A DNA stretch of 6,460 nucleotides from positions 1 through 6,460 of the forward strand of contig SLKB01000270.1 in the NCBI GenBank assembly GCA_007134805.1, written 5' to 3'. The notes under the pieces are model-generated. The model had not been told where the DNA came from, searched no databases, and was given only the letters and a program-made list of their open reading frames with translations. The translations under genes and the position numbers were made by a program. Of the stretch, positions 5,119 through 6,460 are shown one piece after another; position 1 is the first letter of the stretch; each line of letters starts with the position of its first letter. The stretch comes from Paracoccaceae bacterium (GTDB lineage: Bacteria > Pseudomonadota > Alphaproteobacteria > Rhodobacterales > Rhodobacteraceae).

Positions 5119-6153
5119 TCAGCCGTCGCGCCGCCTTGTGCGGCCGCCGCGCGCGCGTCGCCCGGTCGCGGCTGCGGCCTCGGCGCCTTCGGTGCCATCG
5201 AGCGCTGAGGAGAACCCGCCGAGTGCTTCGGTGATCTCGTCGAGGCTGGGGCGCGGGCCGGGGGCGCGGGTTTCGAGCGCGTGACGCATCGCGCGCAGAT
5301 GCTCTTGCATGGTGCCGCAGCAGCCACCGATGATGCGCGCGCCGCAATCGCGGGCGAGCACGGCATATTCGGCCATCAGATCGGGCGTGCCGTCGTAATG
5401 GATATGGCCCTCGACATATTTGGGGATGCCGGCATTGCCCTTGGCGATCAGCACGCCCTCCGCGCCGCCCTCGACGAAGCCGAGGACCGTGCGCAGCAGG
5501 TCCGATGCGCCCACGCCGCAATTGGCGCCATAGGCCAGCGGCTTGTGTTTGAGCTTGCGCACCATCTGCACCATCGCGGCCGAGGTCATGCCCATCATCG
5601 TGCGCCCGGCGGTGTCGAAGCTCATCGTGCCGCACCAGGGCATCTCGGCCAGGGCGGCTGCCTCGGCGGCGGCCTTGTATTCCTCGGGCGCGGAAATCGT
5701 CTCGACCCAGAGCACATCGGCCCCGCCCGCCTTCAGCCCTTCGGCCTGCTCATGGAACATCTCGACGGCCAGCGTGTGGGTGAGCGCGCCCATCGGGGCC
5801 ATGATCTCGCCGGTGGGGCCGATCGAGCCTGCGACGATGACACGGCGCCCGCTGGCATCGGCAATCTCGCGGCCCAGTTCGGCGCCGAGGCGGTTCAACT
5901 CATGCACGCGGTCTTGGGCATCATGCAGTTTCAGCCGGCTCGCATTGCCGCCGAAGGTGTTGGTCAGGAACAGGTCCGAGCCCGCCTCGACCGCGTTGCG
6001 ATAGAGCGTGCGGATCTTGTCGGGGCTGTCCACGTTCCACAATTCCGGCGCATCGCCCGATTGCAGGCCCATGTTGAACAGGTTGGTGCCGGTTGCGCCA
6101 TCGGCCAGAAGCCAGGGCCTGGTCGCCAGAAGATCGCTCAATGCGTCGTTCAT
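5119..6153 (-). CDS. bmt: Zinc-dependent homocysteine S-methyltransferase (Bmt-like; MetH homocysteine module)
   Basis: The product has 344 residues and forms a single homocysteine S-methyltransferase TIM barrel. The N-terminal DGATGTNL (18-25) is typical. Zinc ligands are visible as Cys212 in GANCGVG and Cys278-Cys279 in GGCCGT. Such proteins are often named betaine-homocysteine methyltransferase, but size and motifs equal the N-terminal module of MetH (about 350 residues). With the corrinoid protein gene next downstream, transfer of methyl from methylcobalamin to homocysteine to make methionine is more likely. The last 17 residues (328-344) form a tail with eight Arg, beyond the barrel. The start at 6153 has GGAAAGG 6 bases upstream; a frame open from 6237 would add 28 residues of unfamiliar sequence and is not favoured. 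The 169-bp spacer upstream is rich in regulatory-looking sites. Confidence 0.92.
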   Translation of the reverse strand: MNDALSDLLATRPWLLADGATGTNLFNMGLQSGDAPELWNVDSPDKIRTLYRNAVEAGSDLFLTNTFGGNASRLKLHDAQDRVHELNRLGAELGREIADASGRRVIVAGSIGPTGEIMAPMGALTHTLAVEMFHEQAEGLKAGGADVLWVETISAPEEYKAAAEAAALAEMPWCGTMSFDTAGRTMMGMTSAAMVQMVRKLKHKPLAYGANCGVGASDLLRTVLGFVEGGAEGVLIAKGNAGIPKYVEGHIHYDGTPDLMAEYAVLARDCGARIIGGCCGTMQEHLRAMRHALETRAPGPRPSLDEITEALGGFSSALDGTEGAEAAAATGRRARGGRTRRRDG

Positions 6154-6159
6154 TGCATG

Positions 6160-6166
6160 CCTTTCC
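6160..6166 (-). promoter_or_regulatory. Ribosome binding site that fixes the bmt start
   Basis: GGAAAGG on the minus strand lies 6 bases before the ATG at 6153. It supports that codon over in-frame ATGs at 6180 and 6237, whose extra residues do not resemble the start of the methyltransferase barrel. Confidence 0.65.
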
Positions 6167-6233
6167 GGTTGATGCGCCATCCGACCCGTGCCTTGCCGCA
6201 AGCCTGCGTGCTGCGCAAGGCCCTCCTCGCACA

Positions 6234-6267
6234 GCATGTGAGGCAGATGTCACAGTCGGGCATGTGA
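6234..6267. repeat. Direct repeat GCATGTGA with a central inverted half-site
   Basis: GCATGTGA is at 6234-6241 and 6260-6267, 26 bp apart. Exactly midway lies TCACA (6250-6254). The elements TGTGA, TCACA, TGTGA therefore alternate at 13-bp steps. In RNA the middle element could pair with either neighbour. It sits 81-114 bp before the bmt start. Confidence 0.4.
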
Positions 6268-6277
6268 AGCAAATTCA
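6265..6277. promoter_or_regulatory. MetR-like LysR-type site (TGAA-N5-TTCA) upstream of bmt
   Basis: TGAAGCAAATTCA matches the E. coli MetR consensus TGAA-N5-TTCA, including an A/T at the centre, and the general T-N11-A LysR box. It lies 112-124 bp before the bmt start, a usual distance for an activator site ahead of a methionine synthase gene. A MetR regulator is not encoded in the window, and a perfect 8-base match can arise by chance. Confidence 0.4.
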
Positions 6278-6280
6278 TAT

Positions 6281-6301
6281 CCTGCATCTCTATCATGCAG
6301 G
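6281..6301. repeat. Palindrome with 7-bp arms upstream of bmt
   Basis: CCTGCAT (6281-6287) and ATGCAGG (6295-6301) are perfect inverted arms around 7 bases. The element begins 22 bp after the stop of the upstream gene. No T-run follows on the minus strand (ATATGAATT), so it is unlikely to be a standard terminator; an operator or a processing/attenuation hairpin are alternatives. Confidence 0.45.
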
Positions 6302-6322
6302 CCGTTCATGTTCGCGCCGCGC

Positions 6323-6460
6323 TCAGGCTGTGGGCTTGCGGAAGAAGACATCCGTGGTGGCCGGCTGCCAGATCCAGTTGAGCGCGGTGCGCAGCGCCGC
6401 GCCCGGCGTGGTCGTGAGGAACGCCACGGGCCGCCGGATCGGCACAAGCCCGACTTGCCG
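6323..6460 (-). CDS. C-terminal fragment of an unrecognised protein
   Basis: An open minus frame enters from the right edge and gives 45 residues before a TGA at 6323-6325. It includes VGLVPIRRPVAFLT, then AALRTALNWIWQP, and ends VFFRKPTA. It is GC-rich at third positions like the other genes and is in position to be the gene before bmt in the same direction, 169 bp away. I do not recognise the family. Genes for one-carbon enzymes or small conserved proteins often lie here in related genomes, but nothing visible supports a particular one. The start and most of the gene are outside the window. Confidence 0.55.
   Translation of the reverse strand, partial: RQVGLVPIRRPVAFLTTTPGAALRTALNWIWQPATTDVFFRKPTA

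Noticed and set aside
6237..6254. CRP-like TGTGA/TCACA pair
   Set aside because: The half-sites are 8 bases apart; the CRP site needs 6.
5281..6267. 328-codon plus-strand open frame opposite bmt
   Set aside because: It is a His/Gly/Ala-rich antisense product typical of high-GC genes; the minus strand encodes a complete methyltransferase with zinc cysteines.
6250..6309. 19-codon frame starting at 6309 on the minus strand
   Set aside because: It has no ribosome binding site and no recognisable feature, and competes with the structured leader.

Overview
The window looks like a piece of chromosome from a high-GC alphaproteobacterium, most likely of the Rhodobacteraceae/Roseobacteraceae group. 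The main reasons are a ferredoxin-NADP reductase that, from memory, reads almost like the Rhodobacter capsulatus enzyme, a stand-alone homocysteine methyltransferase plus a stand-alone corrinoid protein in place of a full-length MetH, and strongly GCG/CGC-biased coding sequence. No mobile element, CRISPR array, tRNA or rRNA was seen.

Left part (1-2520): an FAD-dependent amine/amino-acid oxidoreductase on the minus strand loses its 3' end at the left edge. Across a 146-bp spacer it diverges from a small membrane-anchored DUF1499 protein on the plus strand. That gene converges on, and overlaps by 11 bp, a minus-strand gene for a secreted SH3-domain plus COG3650-type protein. The secreted protein gene lies 22 bp behind an Lrp/AsnC regulator of DecR type, so these two probably form an operon.

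Middle (2520-4290): the regulator gene diverges from fpr. Their shared spacer holds a near-perfect 13-bp repeat pair exactly 42 bp apart, one copy sitting inside a plausible regulator promoter, which looks like an Lrp-type operator. Downstream of fpr is a compact bidirectional terminator, phased A-tracts and a cluster of GC-rich hairpins.

Right part (4291-6460): on the minus strand come the C-terminal 45 residues of an unrecognised protein, then a zinc homocysteine S-methyltransferase (bmt-like), then a B12-binding corrinoid protein. The last two match in length and motif the homocysteine and cobalamin modules of MetH. They are best read as two parts of a split methionine synthase. The folate-binding part and the reactivation protein are not in this window. 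The spacer upstream of bmt carries a TGAA-N5-TTCA site like the MetR consensus, a 7-bp-stem palindrome and a regular array of TCACA/TGTGA elements.

A possible theme is one-carbon and sulfur amino acid metabolism. Fpr can feed electrons (through flavodoxin in E. coli) to reactivate cob(II)alamin in methionine synthase, and DecR-type regulators respond to cysteine. This link is inference from neighbourhood; the individual gene calls are firmer.
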